A DNA stretch of 64,000 nt from Desulfovibrio sp. JC010 (GCF_010470675.1 NZ_VOIQ01000001.1:310001-374000); one strand, 5' to 3'. Numbered from the stretch's first letter, positions 36,115 to 46,149 are shown. Translations and numbers: made by a program. The notes: generated by a model not told the origin, from the sequence alone.

Positions 36115-36858
36115 ATGAACAAAAAGCAAATCTTAATCATAACAACAGTGGCAATCCTCACGGCACTGATGCTTATGTCCGGGTGTCGCAGCAAGCAACG
36201 CATGGGCATGGTTCGTGAACAAAAGACAGGTTTACTCTACGGCTCCATGACCAACGGCAACCTTATGGCCGATCCTTCACAATTTGATACTCCGGTGCTC
36301 AAGCTGACCATTCGCAATACTTCCGGGGACCCGGCGATAAACCTTAAGGCCCTGCGTAAAACATTTGCCGACGCCTACGAGGACAAAGGCTACAAAGTCG
36401 TTAAAACTGGACAATACTCTCTACACTTGGATATCAACCTGCGCTATTCCGGTCAGATATCCCAGAATATGGTCGACGAAATCAGCCTCTGGGGCGGCAC
36501 AGGCGGAGCCTACATGGGTGCCAGCTTGGGCCAAAATCTCGATTCCCTAGTACTTGGTTCCGCATCTGGAGCAGCCCTTGGAGCCATTATCGGACAGTAC
36601 ATGACACAGGATACATACATCATGGTTGCGGACGTGATGCTCGGAATCGTAGATAAATATGCCAGAAAGCGTAAAGCTATCGTCCAGTTCGGTGATACCC
36701 AGATCAAATGGGAAGATGAGGAGGACGGGTTCACAGCCTACCGTTCACGAGACCGCATAAAAGTTGCCGTTTATGCCGGCGGGGATAATACCCCGCAAAG
36801 CAAAATCGTGCGCGGAGTGACCTTGAGATTTAAGAGAATTTTGCAGGATATAATTTAA
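36115..36858 (+). CDS. TraT-like lipoprotein
   Basis: A 247-residue outer-membrane lipoprotein (signal LTALMLMSGC, lipobox Cys about 24). The pattern LKLTIRNTSGDPAINLKALRKTFADAYEDKGYKVV, a glycine-rich central part (GGTGGAYMGASLG, then GSASGAALGAIIG) and a metal- or charge-rich C-terminus resemble the TraT surface-exclusion/complement-resistance family. No conjugation genes are nearby, so surface exclusion is not implied. GGAG lies six bases before the ATG and the gene follows the protease part by 10 bases, in the same operon. Confidence 0.8.
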   Translation: MNKKQILIITTVAILTALMLMSGCRSKQRMGMVREQKTGLLYGSMTNGNLMADPSQFDTPVLKLTIRNTSGDPAINLKALRKTFADAYEDKGYKVVKTGQYSLHLDINLRYSGQISQNMVDEISLWGGTGGAYMGASLGQNLDSLVLGSASGAALGAIIGQYMTQDTYIMVADVMLGIVDKYARKRKAIVQFGDTQIKWEDEEDGFTAYRSRDRIKVAVYAGGDNTPQSKIVRGVTLRFKRILQDII

Positions 36859-36861
36859 TAG

Positions 36862-36957
36862 ATGCCTCCGGCGGCCCTTCGGGGACCAAAGAACCCTTTT
36901 GCAAAAGGGTTCTCTGGACTCTCCCAAAAACTTTTATTAGGGCTTCGCCGCTTCGTC
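36862..36957 (+). repeat. Stop-codon-associated palindromic repeat, copy 6
   Basis: Starts three bases after the TraT-like stop codon with ATGCCTCCGGCGGCC. A hairpin follows (AAAGAACCCTTTTG / CAAAAGGGTTCTCT), then CCCAAAAACTTTTATTAGGGCTTCGCCGCTTCG in two pieces. It is nearly identical to copy 1. Confidence 0.85.
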
Positions 36958-36963
36958 TTTCAG

Positions 36964-37545
36964 CTATACATCATCAAATCGAGTGCGCACCTTGTTCAGC
37001 CCCTCGCGATACCCTTTAGCATCTCCGTAAGGGAAGAAGTGACGGTAACGGCTGTGCACGGATTTAACCGGACGGGCGTGGCGGATAGGGCACCAGTACT
37101 GTTCGGTGCGAGCTGCAACCTCGCGCACAAAGCCGATCAAGCCGTTGAAATAACCGCAATAGTAGCAATTCATCTTCTCGATAAAGTTCAGGTACTTCAG
37201 GCTGTGACGATCTATGACAACGTAATCGCGCCGTCTTACACGGGGAATGCCATAGACCGGGAAACACATTAGTTGATAGAGCCAGACGGCCACATCAATC
37301 ATCAGGGCCGGGATGAGCGGCATAAAAATAAAAGGCAGCGTGAGCATAACCCAGACCCCGGAGTCATAAACATAATCGCTCCACTTGGCGGCCAGCTCGC
37401 GGTGCGCTTCGCGCACTTCCGCGCTGAAGCGGACTTTCTTCTCCTGCACGGTATAGAGAAACTCACTTTTTATGTCACGAAGCTCAACGCGCAATTCCTT
37501 TTCCAGCGCATCCATCCTGCCGAGGATTTCATCGATTCTGCTCAT
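36964..37545 (-). CDS. Membrane protein of unknown function with a Cys pair
   Basis: 193 residues. An N-terminal charged helix or coiled coil (1 to about 55) is followed by one or two hydrophobic segments (GVWVMLTLPFIFMPLIPALM and VAVWLYQLMCFPVYGI, about 63-100). A short soluble tail has a CYYC pair and a distal Cys/His region (YWCPIRHARPVKSVHSR). I do not recognise a named family. The Cys/His arrangement could bind a metal. It converges on repeat copy 6. The ribosome binding site is GGAAGGTGGAGC just before ATG. Confidence 0.7.
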   Translation of the reverse strand: MSRIDEILGRMDALEKELRVELRDIKSEFLYTVQEKKVRFSAEVREAHRELAAKWSDYVYDSGVWVMLTLPFIFMPLIPALMIDVAVWLYQLMCFPVYGIPRVRRRDYVVIDRHSLKYLNFIEKMNCYYCGYFNGLIGFVREVAARTEQYWCPIRHARPVKSVHSRYRHFFPYGDAKGYREGLNKVRTRFDDV

Positions 37546-37678
37546 GCTCCACCTTCCTTTTTTAAATCACAGGTTCAATTTCAGCATCCGGGCATGTCCC
37601 GGTTTCAGGTGTCATTAAGTATATTTAGATAAGAAAAAAGTGGGATTGGCAAGAAAATTTGGCAAGAGAGCAAAAGAG

Positions 37679-37700
37679 AAAGCCGCCCGGAGGCGGCTTT
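37679..37700 (-). terminator. Likely terminator of the first FecR-RTX gene
   Basis: Perfect 9-bp stem AAAGCCGCC/GGCGGCTTT with loop CGGA, about 25 bases after the stop codon on the minus strand. The T run is interrupted (CTTTCTCTTTT). Confidence 0.6.
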
Positions 37701-37725
37701 CTATACAATTCAGCAATAAAGTTAC

Positions 37726-39708
37726 TCAATTAAAATCAATATCTGTTGCACCATTAAATGTTGATCCTATGCCGGTAGCTATAACCACTCCAGCATTTCC
37801 CCCGTCTCCATCGTCATCATACCAGAGCTTGCCGCCATCAGTATCAGCGTCATAAATAAACTGACCACCACTTGCCGAACCAGTCGTTCCATCATAGCCG
37901 TTATCTTGAACATAAGGTGTTCCGCCCACGGTAAAATTACTGCTGTCGAAGACAAATTTGTCTTCCCCGGAAGTAAAACCGGTGACATTGTCTGCGCCGT
38001 CAGTAGGTAAATAATAAATCAGCTTATCAGTGACAGAATCACCACTTATGTCTATAGTATCAGCTCCACCGCCGCCGGAAATAGTGTCACTTCCCGCACC
38101 GCCGTACAGTTCGTCATTTCCGGCACCGCCTTCAATACGGTCATCCCCGGCACCGCCTTTCAAAGTATCATCCCCTCTCAGACCGAAAAGGTCATTATCA
38201 TTACCATCCCCTTCTATATAATCCCCCACACCATCAACATCAGTTCCGACCACAGCTTCAAAGTTAGTAAAGAAATCTTCTACATGGTCGATGGAGGCAA
38301 TCCCCGTATTCATATTTATGTACGGTTCAAGGGTTGGAGTTATGTCTGAAAATGATACGGTATCCCAGCCGTCTCCACCATACATGGAATCTGCACCCTT
38401 ACCGCCATAAATAGTATCGTCATCACCATCGCCATGGATTATGTCATTATCGCAATTACCTGAAATGGTATCTTCCCCGGCTCCGCCGCGTAGAACGTCA
38501 TTGCCTTCATTGCCGATGACAGTATCATTGCCGGGGCCACCATGGAGCACATCATTACCCATCTGCCCGCTGATATAGTCATTACCGCCCTGACCATCGT
38601 AATAGTCAGCCCCCGAAGTTCCGGTATAAGAGTTGTCGGCTGAACCGCCTAAGATAAAGGTGGTTCCGTCACCGGAGGTATAAGTCTGTGCGTCTGAACC
38701 TTCAGAACTTGTATAAGTCTCACCACTCCCAATCAGCTCATCAATTACATCATCAATTTCACCCTGAAGATTATTCAGCAAATTCTGGGCAGTATTTATA
38801 TCACCGGAATTAATGGCACCGAGAATCTCCCCGGCAAGACCTTCGATCTCAGCCAAAGCACCCGGGGGGAGATCCGGTCCAAGACCACCTGCAAACGGAC
38901 CGACCTGACCAATACCGCCAGCGACAACCACCCCGATACCCGGATCAAGAACACCCTGACCGGGAATAGCCGGTCCTCCGGTTTCGCCGCCTTCTACATC
39001 ACCATCGCCGCCCTGTGCATCCTGTCCCTGCTCGTCCGGATTCTGATCCGGATCGTCCTGAGGATCATCCTGCTGCTGTTCTTCCTGCCGCTGCTGCTGG
39101 ATTTCCTGCTCCTGCCGGATAGCAGTGGGCGCGATTTCACGGAAAGAATTAAATTCCTGCACGCTCATGGGGCGCACTGTGCCGAGCTGGCCGGACATGG
39201 CGATATCAACCAGCTCGCGGGCGTTGGCGATCATCCTGATCTCGCCGCTTATGGACTGGACCAGCAGGGCCTTACCGGCATGAATTTCTTCAACACCGAT
39301 CTTCTGCCCGCCGCCGGGCATGATTTCACTGACAATGGTTGTGCCGCGAATGCCTATAGTAGCAAGAGGAGTTCCGACCTGAAAACGGTCCGGGTTCTGC
39401 TCTGCGATTTTTCCGGTTACCAGACGAAAAGTCCCCTGACTCATCTTGAAGAGCAGTTCAGCATCGGAAGCAGAGTCATCGAAAACATAATCATCAAGTG
39501 AAATAACGGAATCAGCACCCTGCGAAAGCAGGGTATCGTCCACGAAACGGACTTCCGCCGTGCTGCCTGATCCGGTAACGAGCTCCTCGCCCCGGAAAAC
39601 TTCAGCTCCGGACTCAACCTGCCGGACACCTGATTCTGAACGCAGAAAAACCTCGCCGTTGGCAGCGAGCACTACACCGATTGATTCCTGACCTGCTTCG
39701 GGAGGCAT
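37726..39708 (-). CDS. FecR-domain/RTX-repeat protein A
   Basis: A 660-residue acidic protein without a signal peptide. Residues about 1-170 are a FecR-like domain (NGEVFLRSESGVRQVESGAEVFRG..., VRFVDDTLLSQGADS, TPLATIGIRGTT). A Gln/Glu-rich, probably coiled region follows (IRQEQEIQQQRQEEQQ), then a linker rich in Gly, Pro and Asp. The C-terminal half has about a dozen Ca2+-binding nonapeptides of GGxGxDxUx type in two blocks (for example GGPGNDTVIGNEGNDVL and GGAGDDRIEGGAGNDEL). This layout points to type I secretion, with Ca2+-induced folding outside. No type I exporter is in the window. GAGGGG precedes the ATG. One of three tandem paralogues. Confidence 0.85.
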   Translation of the reverse strand: MPPEAGQESIGVVLAANGEVFLRSESGVRQVESGAEVFRGEELVTGSGSTAEVRFVDDTLLSQGADSVISLDDYVFDDSASDAELLFKMSQGTFRLVTGKIAEQNPDRFQVGTPLATIGIRGTTIVSEIMPGGGQKIGVEEIHAGKALLVQSISGEIRMIANARELVDIAMSGQLGTVRPMSVQEFNSFREIAPTAIRQEQEIQQQRQEEQQQDDPQDDPDQNPDEQGQDAQGGDGDVEGGETGGPAIPGQGVLDPGIGVVVAGGIGQVGPFAGGLGPDLPPGALAEIEGLAGEILGAINSGDINTAQNLLNNLQGEIDDVIDELIGSGETYTSSEGSDAQTYTSGDGTTFILGGSADNSYTGTSGADYYDGQGGNDYISGQMGNDVLHGGPGNDTVIGNEGNDVLRGGAGEDTISGNCDNDIIHGDGDDDTIYGGKGADSMYGGDGWDTVSFSDITPTLEPYINMNTGIASIDHVEDFFTNFEAVVGTDVDGVGDYIEGDGNDNDLFGLRGDDTLKGGAGDDRIEGGAGNDELYGGAGSDTISGGGGADTIDISGDSVTDKLIYYLPTDGADNVTGFTSGEDKFVFDSSNFTVGGTPYVQDNGYDGTTGSASGGQFIYDADTDGGKLWYDDDGDGGNAGVVIATGIGSTFNGATDIDFN

Positions 39709-39941
39709 GACGACCCCTCTACTTTTTTAAAATTAGTCCACCTTAAGAGAATAATAATCTATTTTAAGAAAGCAAGTCAACAAATTCACACAACCATACA
39801 CCAACTACAACACTGGCAAAAACACACATTCAGCACAAAACAAAGACACGACACATTCAAAAACAGGCAAAACACATTGAAAAATAACACCTCACACCCA
39901 GCTTACATACACAGCTGTCAATTTCTACATAAACAATGCAA

Positions 39942-41825
39942 TCACCCATCCGCAAGAATTTCAACTGAGATATCACTCGCATAAACATCCGCACCGGAAA
40001 CAGTAGCGATCAGGGAATGCCCGGTGTTGCTCTCATTGCCGTTAGGATCATACCAGAGCTGATCATTATCTGAATCAAAAACAAAATAAGCGGTAGCAGT
40101 GGTCGTCCCGGTTATACCGTCATATGAATTGCCGACTCCGGGAGTGACATTAATAAAGGTAAACCCTGAATCGAAAGATGAAGAAAAATAAAACCCGTCA
40201 TCCGCACTCACAAATCCGGTAATAGTGTCCCCGCCTTCTGCAGCGGAATTATACGTAAAGGTATCATTTCCGGCACCACCGGAAAGGTAGTCCGCGCCCC
40301 CGGCTCCGGTCAGGGTATCGTTGCCATCACCACCGCTCAAAGAATTAGAACCGCTGCAACCTTTGAGCACATCGTTATTATCGGTACCAATGATATTCTC
40401 GATACTGTTCAGGGTATCGGTATTGGATCCTCCTGAAACTGTTCCTGCTGCCAGGTCCACCTGAATTGCGGAGCCTCCTTCATATGAGACAGTGTCATTG
40501 CCGTCTCCGCCATACATGTCGTCACCGTTCTGGCCACCGTAGATCAAATCATCACCGGCACCACCCAAAATGTAATCCACATTCTGACCGCCATAGATGG
40601 TATCGCTGCCATCTCCGCCATCAATGGTATCGTTTCCGTTGCCGCCGTAGATGGTATCGTCACCGAGTCCACCGATCAGGCTGTCATTACCCTGCTTGCC
40701 GTCTATGGTGTCATTTCCGCCCTTACCGTCAATATAGTTGACCTGTGAATCCCCGGCCAAATTATCGGCATCATCGGTGCCGTAATCCCAGACAATACCA
40801 TCTCCACGCTCAGATCCACTCGATGTTTCATCCTCGGTTTGCTCCGGCTCATCGTCACCCCCTTCCACAAGCTCAGTAATTTCTTCATCGTCAGTATCTG
40901 TTGACGAACCGTCATCAAGTGGGTCGGTGGATTCAGTTGTACCGTCAGTGGCCAATAGATCTTCCTGAATTTCATCTATAGCCTCAAGCAATTGCACAGC
41001 AGTCTCTACATCTCCTTCCGCCAGAGCTTCAAACACCTGCTCTGCCACCGCCAGCAAACTAGAATCCACAATATTTACCCCGGCAAAAACTCCTGACCCA
41101 GCTGAAAGCACCCCCCCACTCCCCAGAGCATCTGCATCCGGCTCCCCGCCGACCTCGCCCTGCAGATCCTCACCGTCCTGCTGCTCCTGTTGTTCACCAC
41201 TCTGCACATCTTCGATTTCCTGCTCCTGTTCCCTTGCAGCAGGAGCTATGGACTGAAACTGGTTAAATTCATCAACGGTCATAGGCCTGACTGTACCCAT
41301 CAATCCCGAACTTGCAATATCAACCAATGCAAGAGGTGAGCTGATCTGACGGAGGCTGCCGTCAATACTCTGGACCAGCAAAGCCCTGCCGCTGTGGATA
41401 TCTTCTACACCGTGCTTTTCGCCGTCAGAGCCGATTTCGTGAACAGTTACGGTCCCGCGGATACCGATGGTAGCCAGAGGAGAACCGAGCTTGAAACGTT
41501 CCGGATTCTGTTCGGCAATCTTTCCGGTGACCATGCGAAAAGTCCCGGCACCCATTTTAAAGAACAGGTCCGAAGAAGATTTATCCGTTTCATCGTAAAT
41601 AAAATCGTCAAAAAGAATGGAGGACTCTGAGCCCTGAGAAAGGAGAGTATCATCAACAAAACGGACTTCGACCTGTCCGTCAGTTCCGGTAATAAGTTCA
41701 TCACCCTGAAAAACCGAAGAGCCGGACTCTGCCACTCTCAAGCCTTCAGAAGACTTAAGCATAACCTCACCATGGACTGTGAGGATTACGCCGATGGCGT
41801 TATGAGCGGCAGTTTCAGGGGACAT
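39942..41825 (-). CDS. FecR-domain/RTX-repeat protein B
   Basis: 627 residues, a paralogue of the proteins on either side. The N-terminal FecR-like domain (about 1-170) is highly conserved with its neighbours (VRFVDDTLLSQGSES, SPLATIGIRGTVTVHE). A Gln/Glu-rich segment and a Thr/Asp/Glu-rich linker follow. The Ca2+-binding repeats (GGNGNDTIDGGDGSDTIYGG and others) fill about residues 355-520. The C-terminus has the same type of tail as protein A (FVFDSDNDQLWYD before the end), probably the secretion signal. It is separated from protein A by 233 bp with no visible terminator. Confidence 0.85.
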   Translation of the reverse strand: MSPETAAHNAIGVILTVHGEVMLKSSEGLRVAESGSSVFQGDELITGTDGQVEVRFVDDTLLSQGSESSILFDDFIYDETDKSSSDLFFKMGAGTFRMVTGKIAEQNPERFKLGSPLATIGIRGTVTVHEIGSDGEKHGVEDIHSGRALLVQSIDGSLRQISSPLALVDIASSGLMGTVRPMTVDEFNQFQSIAPAAREQEQEIEDVQSGEQQEQQDGEDLQGEVGGEPDADALGSGGVLSAGSGVFAGVNIVDSSLLAVAEQVFEALAEGDVETAVQLLEAIDEIQEDLLATDGTTESTDPLDDGSSTDTDDEEITELVEGGDDEPEQTEDETSSGSERGDGIVWDYGTDDADNLAGDSQVNYIDGKGGNDTIDGKQGNDSLIGGLGDDTIYGGNGNDTIDGGDGSDTIYGGQNVDYILGGAGDDLIYGGQNGDDMYGGDGNDTVSYEGGSAIQVDLAAGTVSGGSNTDTLNSIENIIGTDNNDVLKGCSGSNSLSGGDGNDTLTGAGGADYLSGGAGNDTFTYNSAAEGGDTITGFVSADDGFYFSSSFDSGFTFINVTPGVGNSYDGITGTTTATAYFVFDSDNDQLWYDPNGNESNTGHSLIATVSGADVYASDISVEILADG

Positions 41826-41956
41826 GCTTCACCCCGCAAGTAAAAATTAGACCATACTGGTATGATAAATCTTTTTTTTACTTTTTCAAGGCAAACAAGC
41901 ACCCAAACAGCATATATAAATTATTGTTATTTAGGCATATATAACAAATTCAATAA

Positions 41957-44302
41957 TTACGGTCCCCCGCCTCCAATCAACTCGATATCGCTTTCAAACA
42001 TACCTTGGAGACCATCAACATCTGCAACAACTTCATATCCGTCACTTTCCACATCGGCATCGTAAATCAACTGCTTATTCGTATTGTCCCAGATGAAATA
42101 TGATCCGGTCTCGCCTCCGGACAATGTTCCGCTATACCCGTCCACAGAGGCAAAACCATCCTTGGTAAAATTGGCTAAACTGAATTCAAATCGATCTCCT
42201 TGGCTGCGATCGAAATCTGTCACTTTATCAATATTTGAGGCCCCCGTAATATCACTCACGCTTGCGTAGTAAAACTTATCGGCCCCGTCGCCGCCTTCGA
42301 GGGTATCCCTACCGATGCCGCCTTCCAGAGTGTCACTATTGCCGCCACCGGTCAGCACATCATCACCAGCCTGACCATAGATATAATTATGGCCTTCCCA
42401 ATGTCCATTGACAATGTCATCACCGCTACCGGCAAAAATCGTAGTAGAGGCGCTGCCGTTTTCTGCATCGCCGTTGATCACATCACCGTAATCCGAACCT
42501 ATAACTCCGTTAAAACTGCTGACAGTATCTTTATCACCGGAATGGGTAACCGAATCTTCAGTGTAATACCCGTAAACAGTTACTCCAGTCCCATTGTCTA
42601 CCCAGCTGTAGTCCAGAAAATCGGTCCCGGCCCCACCGCAAAGACTGTCACTGCCATCTCCACCACCGATGGTATTGTCAGTGCTGTTTCCAGTAATGGT
42701 ATCATTACCGGCACTGCCGAGAATCCTTTCGATACTGTAAATCTCATCCGACTCAGTTGAACCGTCGACAGTAATATTAACTCCGCCACCTCCCCAGATG
42801 ACTTCTATACCCTCGGTCCATGAACGGTAATCAACAGTATCCACGCCGTCGTTACCGGAAAAAGTATCGTCTCCAAGACCGCCGATAAAAGTATTACTGT
42901 TGTTATCCCCGGTCATGTGGTCATCACCGGAACCGCCGATAATACCTTCGACGTCATAAATTTTATCTGTAGCACCACTGCCGGTGACACTGCCTTCGTT
43001 ACCACCTAGATAAACTGTTACAGCTGCAGTCTCGCCGGAATAATCCACGAAATCGATACCGCTGTCAGTGCCGCCGTAAATAGTGTCGGTGCCCGCGCCA
43101 CCATCAAGGGTGTCGCTGCCGTGCCCGCCGTAAAGGGTATCGTCCCCTTCACCGCCGTACAAAGTATCGTTGCCGCACATGGCTTCAATGGTATCGTCCC
43201 CGCCATAACCCCAGAAAGTTTCCGCCCGTTCAGTTCCTGTCAGGGTATCGTTAGCGGAAGTACCTACATAAGTAACAACATCACCGCCCGAACCTCCGCC
43301 GGAGGTGGTATCGCTGCCGGAATCACTGCTGGAGGTGTCATCTCCGGTTGTTGTGGCTTGCTGAGGTTCTACAGGATCAAGAGGCTCATCTAGTTTTTTG
43401 GGGACATCCCGCTGACCGCCAGCTTGCCCATTGCCACTCTCCTGAACTCCCCTGAGTTCTCCTCCGGGGTCTCCTGAAACAGGCTGCTCGCTGGGCATTG
43501 GAGGACCGAGAACCCCCTGTTGCCCTAAGACAACTCCGCCGCCGGGATCAATGACCCCTCCAGCACCAAAAACTCCGCCACCTTCTGGTTCGCCGCCGGG
43601 ACCGCCCGGATCGCCGCCGCCGGGATCATCTTGTCCCTGATCGCCATCCTGTGCGGGATCATCAGGGGTATCCTGTTGTTCTTCCTGCCGCTGCTGCTGG
43701 ATTTCCTGTTCCTGCCGGATTGAAGCCGGGGCAATGGAGCGGAAGGAATTAAGTTCCTGCATGCTCATGGGACGCACATCGCCCAACAACCCGGAAGCTG
43801 AAATATCAACCATACCCAACGGGGAAGCAATCATACGTATGGACCCGTCAAGCCCCTGTACAAGCAGGGCCTTACCGCCATGAATATCCTCAACCCCGAT
43901 CTTCTCGCCGCCGGGGGAGATTTCGCTTACCACGACGGTGCCGCGAATTCCGATGGTCGCAAGAGGAGAGCCCAGCTTGAACCGTTCCGGGTTCTGCTCG
44001 GCAATCTTTCCGGTCACCACGCGAAAAGTACCCTGAGCCATCTTAAACATCAGGTCAGGACTTTCCGCACCGGAAGGGTCGAAAACATAATCATCAAGGG
44101 AGATAGTCGAATCAGCACCCTGAGAAAGCAGGGTATCGTCCATAAAACGAACTTCAACATTACCACCTGATCCGGTGACCAGATCTTCGCCCTGATAAAT
44201 CTCACTGCCCGGCTCAAGGGCACGCATTCCGGAATCGGATTTTGCGAACACCTCGCCTTCAGCAGCGGTTACGACACCTATTGAATTCGGTTGTTCGGGC
44301 AT
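41957..44302 (-). CDS. FecR-domain/RTX-repeat protein C
   Basis: 781 residues, the longest of the three paralogues and first in the direction of transcription. FecR-like domain at about 1-170 (VRFMDDTLLSQGADS, SPLATIGIRGTVVVSE), then the same QEQEIQQQRQEEQQ segment, a Gly/Pro/Gln-rich linker, and longer, more diverged RTX blocks (GGEGDDTLYGGHGSDTLDGG and GGLGDDTFSGNDG). The tail YFIWDNTNKQLIYDADV matches those of A and B. Probably exported by a type I system; a role in adhesion or matrix is inference. Confidence 0.85.
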   Translation of the reverse strand: MPEQPNSIGVVTAAEGEVFAKSDSGMRALEPGSEIYQGEDLVTGSGGNVEVRFMDDTLLSQGADSTISLDDYVFDPSGAESPDLMFKMAQGTFRVVTGKIAEQNPERFKLGSPLATIGIRGTVVVSEISPGGEKIGVEDIHGGKALLVQGLDGSIRMIASPLGMVDISASGLLGDVRPMSMQELNSFRSIAPASIRQEQEIQQQRQEEQQDTPDDPAQDGDQGQDDPGGGDPGGPGGEPEGGGVFGAGGVIDPGGGVVLGQQGVLGPPMPSEQPVSGDPGGELRGVQESGNGQAGGQRDVPKKLDEPLDPVEPQQATTTGDDTSSSDSGSDTTSGGGSGGDVVTYVGTSANDTLTGTERAETFWGYGGDDTIEAMCGNDTLYGGEGDDTLYGGHGSDTLDGGAGTDTIYGGTDSGIDFVDYSGETAAVTVYLGGNEGSVTGSGATDKIYDVEGIIGGSGDDHMTGDNNSNTFIGGLGDDTFSGNDGVDTVDYRSWTEGIEVIWGGGGVNITVDGSTESDEIYSIERILGSAGNDTITGNSTDNTIGGGDGSDSLCGGAGTDFLDYSWVDNGTGVTVYGYYTEDSVTHSGDKDTVSSFNGVIGSDYGDVINGDAENGSASTTIFAGSGDDIVNGHWEGHNYIYGQAGDDVLTGGGNSDTLEGGIGRDTLEGGDGADKFYYASVSDITGASNIDKVTDFDRSQGDRFEFSLANFTKDGFASVDGYSGTLSGGETGSYFIWDNTNKQLIYDADVESDGYEVVADVDGLQGMFESDIELIGGGGP

Positions 44303-44411
44303 AATTCATTCGGGGTTAAATTAGTTTTTTACAATTAGAACTATAACCGAAATAAAACAAAAAACAACATTTCTTTATAGAAACAAGACTGAATGTTCAT
44401 TGTTCAGCCAT

Positions 44412-44450
44412 AAAAAAATCCCGCATTCCATTATTCTGGAATACGGGATT
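44412..44450 (-). terminator. Terminator of lgt
   Basis: Stem AATCCCG-x-ATTCCA/TGGAAT-x-CGGGATT with a 6-base loop, followed on the minus strand by T7. Confidence 0.8.
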
Positions 44451-44474
44451 AATTTGCATTTATATTAGTCTTAA

Positions 44475-45287
44475 TCAGCCAGCTTCAGCAGCAGGCGGGA
44501 TGGGACCTTTTTTCAGCCCCCAGACAAAAAGGGCAAGGCCTGCCAGAATCATGGGTACACAGAGCAGCTGCCCCATGGTCAGCCAGCCGAAAGCGATAAA
44601 GCCGAGCTGGGGGTCCGGCTGGCGGAAGAATTCCACAAAGGCCCTGAAAAAGCCGTAGCCCATGAGAAATATACCGGTAGTGGTTCCGCGCTGGCGGGGC
44701 CTGGATGACCAGAACCAGAGGATCAGGAAAAGCAACAGCCCTTCCAGTGCTCCTTCATAAAGCTGGGAAGGATGTCTGGGTACGCCACCTGCACGGGGAC
44801 TGGGAAAAACCATGCCCCAAGGGACATCGGTGGCCCGGCCCCATAGTTCACCGTTGATGAAGTTGCCCATGCGCCCGCAGAGCAATCCCAGCGGAGCCAG
44901 CGGCACAAGGAAATCACCCACATCAAGGGTGGTCCTGTTGGTGGATTTGGCAAATCGCCATGCAACTATGGCAACACCCGCAGCACCGCCGTGGAAAGAC
45001 ATGCCGCCCTTCCAGACCGCAAAAATATCCACCGGATGGGCCAGAAAGTATGCCGGTTCATAAATCAGGCAATAGCCCAGCCGCGCACCGACGACCAGAC
45101 CGACAATGAGCCAGGTGATAAGATCATCCACCTGCTGCCCGGTCCAGTTATTGGTCGGTTTGGATGCCCGGTAACGGCCCAGTGTCCATGCAATGGCAAA
45201 ACCGATCATATACATCAGACCGTACCAGTTGGCCTTGAGAGGTCCTATTCTGAAAGCTGTAGTATCAAATTCCGGCAATACAATCAT
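44475..45287 (-). CDS. lgt: Prolipoprotein diacylglyceryl transferase
   Basis: A 270-residue inner-membrane enzyme that attaches diacylglycerol to the lipobox cysteine of prolipoproteins, the first step of lipoprotein maturation. The family signature GRMGNFINGELWGR and HPSQLYEGALEG are both present, along with about seven membrane spans. I chose ATG 45287, giving the usual Lgt N-terminus (LPEFDTTAFRIGPLKANWYGLMY) with AGGTAAAG upstream. Several lipoproteins in this window would be substrates. It has its own terminator. Confidence 0.95.
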   Translation of the reverse strand: MIVLPEFDTTAFRIGPLKANWYGLMYMIGFAIAWTLGRYRASKPTNNWTGQQVDDLITWLIVGLVVGARLGYCLIYEPAYFLAHPVDIFAVWKGGMSFHGGAAGVAIVAWRFAKSTNRTTLDVGDFLVPLAPLGLLCGRMGNFINGELWGRATDVPWGMVFPSPRAGGVPRHPSQLYEGALEGLLLFLILWFWSSRPRQRGTTTGIFLMGYGFFRAFVEFFRQPDPQLGFIAFGWLTMGQLLCVPMILAGLALFVWGLKKGPIPPAAEAG

Positions 45288-45397
45288 ATTCTTTACCTGT
45301 TTATAAGATTCCTTAAACAAAAAAACTGCACCGGGCGGACTATGTTTCCCGGACAAATTCAGTTACAATCTGTGCACAGGAAATACAAGGAAATCCC

Positions 45398-46144
45398 ATG
45401 GAAGAACAAAAAGATTTTGATATTCTGGAAATGCCCGCCGAAGGGCTGGCCGCTTACTGGCTCTCCATCAAAAAACTCATTGATGTGAAGCGCAGCAGAA
45501 AAGTCCTTGAAGAAGAGATACGCTATACCCGCGAACCTTACATCAAATTTTTGTTGGAAACTGCATTTTCCGAACTGGACGAAACAACAGTGCGCCGTCT
45601 GGCTGAAGCCAAGGCAGTAACCCTTGCCGGAGAATACGCACGTAAGCTTTCTACTATGCAGATCGCCCTGCTGGCCATGTCTTCACAGGAAAACCCGCGC
45701 ATCAGCTTTGTACGCATGGCTTCGCAATTTCCGGTATCCGTAATTTCTGAAAAAAAAGCATTCACCCTCGCCCACGGGCTGGTGGACGGTCTTTTCGATA
45801 AACAGTCCGACCCTACTGTACTTCTTGAATTCGACCATAAATTACAGCCGGACCGCATGCTGGTCAAAATGCTGTTTCACATCATACTCAGCCGCAAAGA
45901 GGGCAAGCAGCAGCTTGAGCAACTGGTGCCGCACATCAAGACTCCCTTCTACGCCAACGGCATCACACAGGTCATTGACGGCTTCGATCACCGCATCCTC
46001 AAATCGAACCTCAAGGTCCAGTCGGACCAGATTCTGGAATATTCCAAAACAAAAATGAATATGGCCGCTGAAATGTGCCTCGGTATCCGCGCCAAGCAAA
46101 GCTACGACGATATTTTCAGAATAGCTAGAGCCTTTATGCCTTAA
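45398..46144 (+). CDS. Protein of unknown function, all-helical
   Basis: A 248-residue soluble, mostly helical protein rich in charged residues, without signal peptide, membrane segment or cysteine motif. The sequence (LETAFSELDETTVRRLAEAKAVTLAGEYARKL, for example) could form a HEAT-like or armadillo-like array, but I see no clear repeats. It starts 110 bp from lgt on the other strand. A repeat element follows, facing a second one at the end of dsrN. I do not recognise the family. Confidence 0.7.
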   Translation: MEEQKDFDILEMPAEGLAAYWLSIKKLIDVKRSRKVLEEEIRYTREPYIKFLLETAFSELDETTVRRLAEAKAVTLAGEYARKLSTMQIALLAMSSQENPRISFVRMASQFPVSVISEKKAFTLAHGLVDGLFDKQSDPTVLLEFDHKLQPDRMLVKMLFHIILSRKEGKQQLEQLVPHIKTPFYANGITQVIDGFDHRILKSNLKVQSDQILEYSKTKMNMAAEMCLGIRAKQSYDDIFRIARAFMP

Positions 46145-46149
46145 TTTTA

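Noticed and set aside
38000-43300. Regular short repeats that could suggest a CRISPR array
   Set aside because: The repeats are in-frame codons for Gly/Asp nonapeptides inside the RTX proteins, without spacers of constant length and without cas genes.
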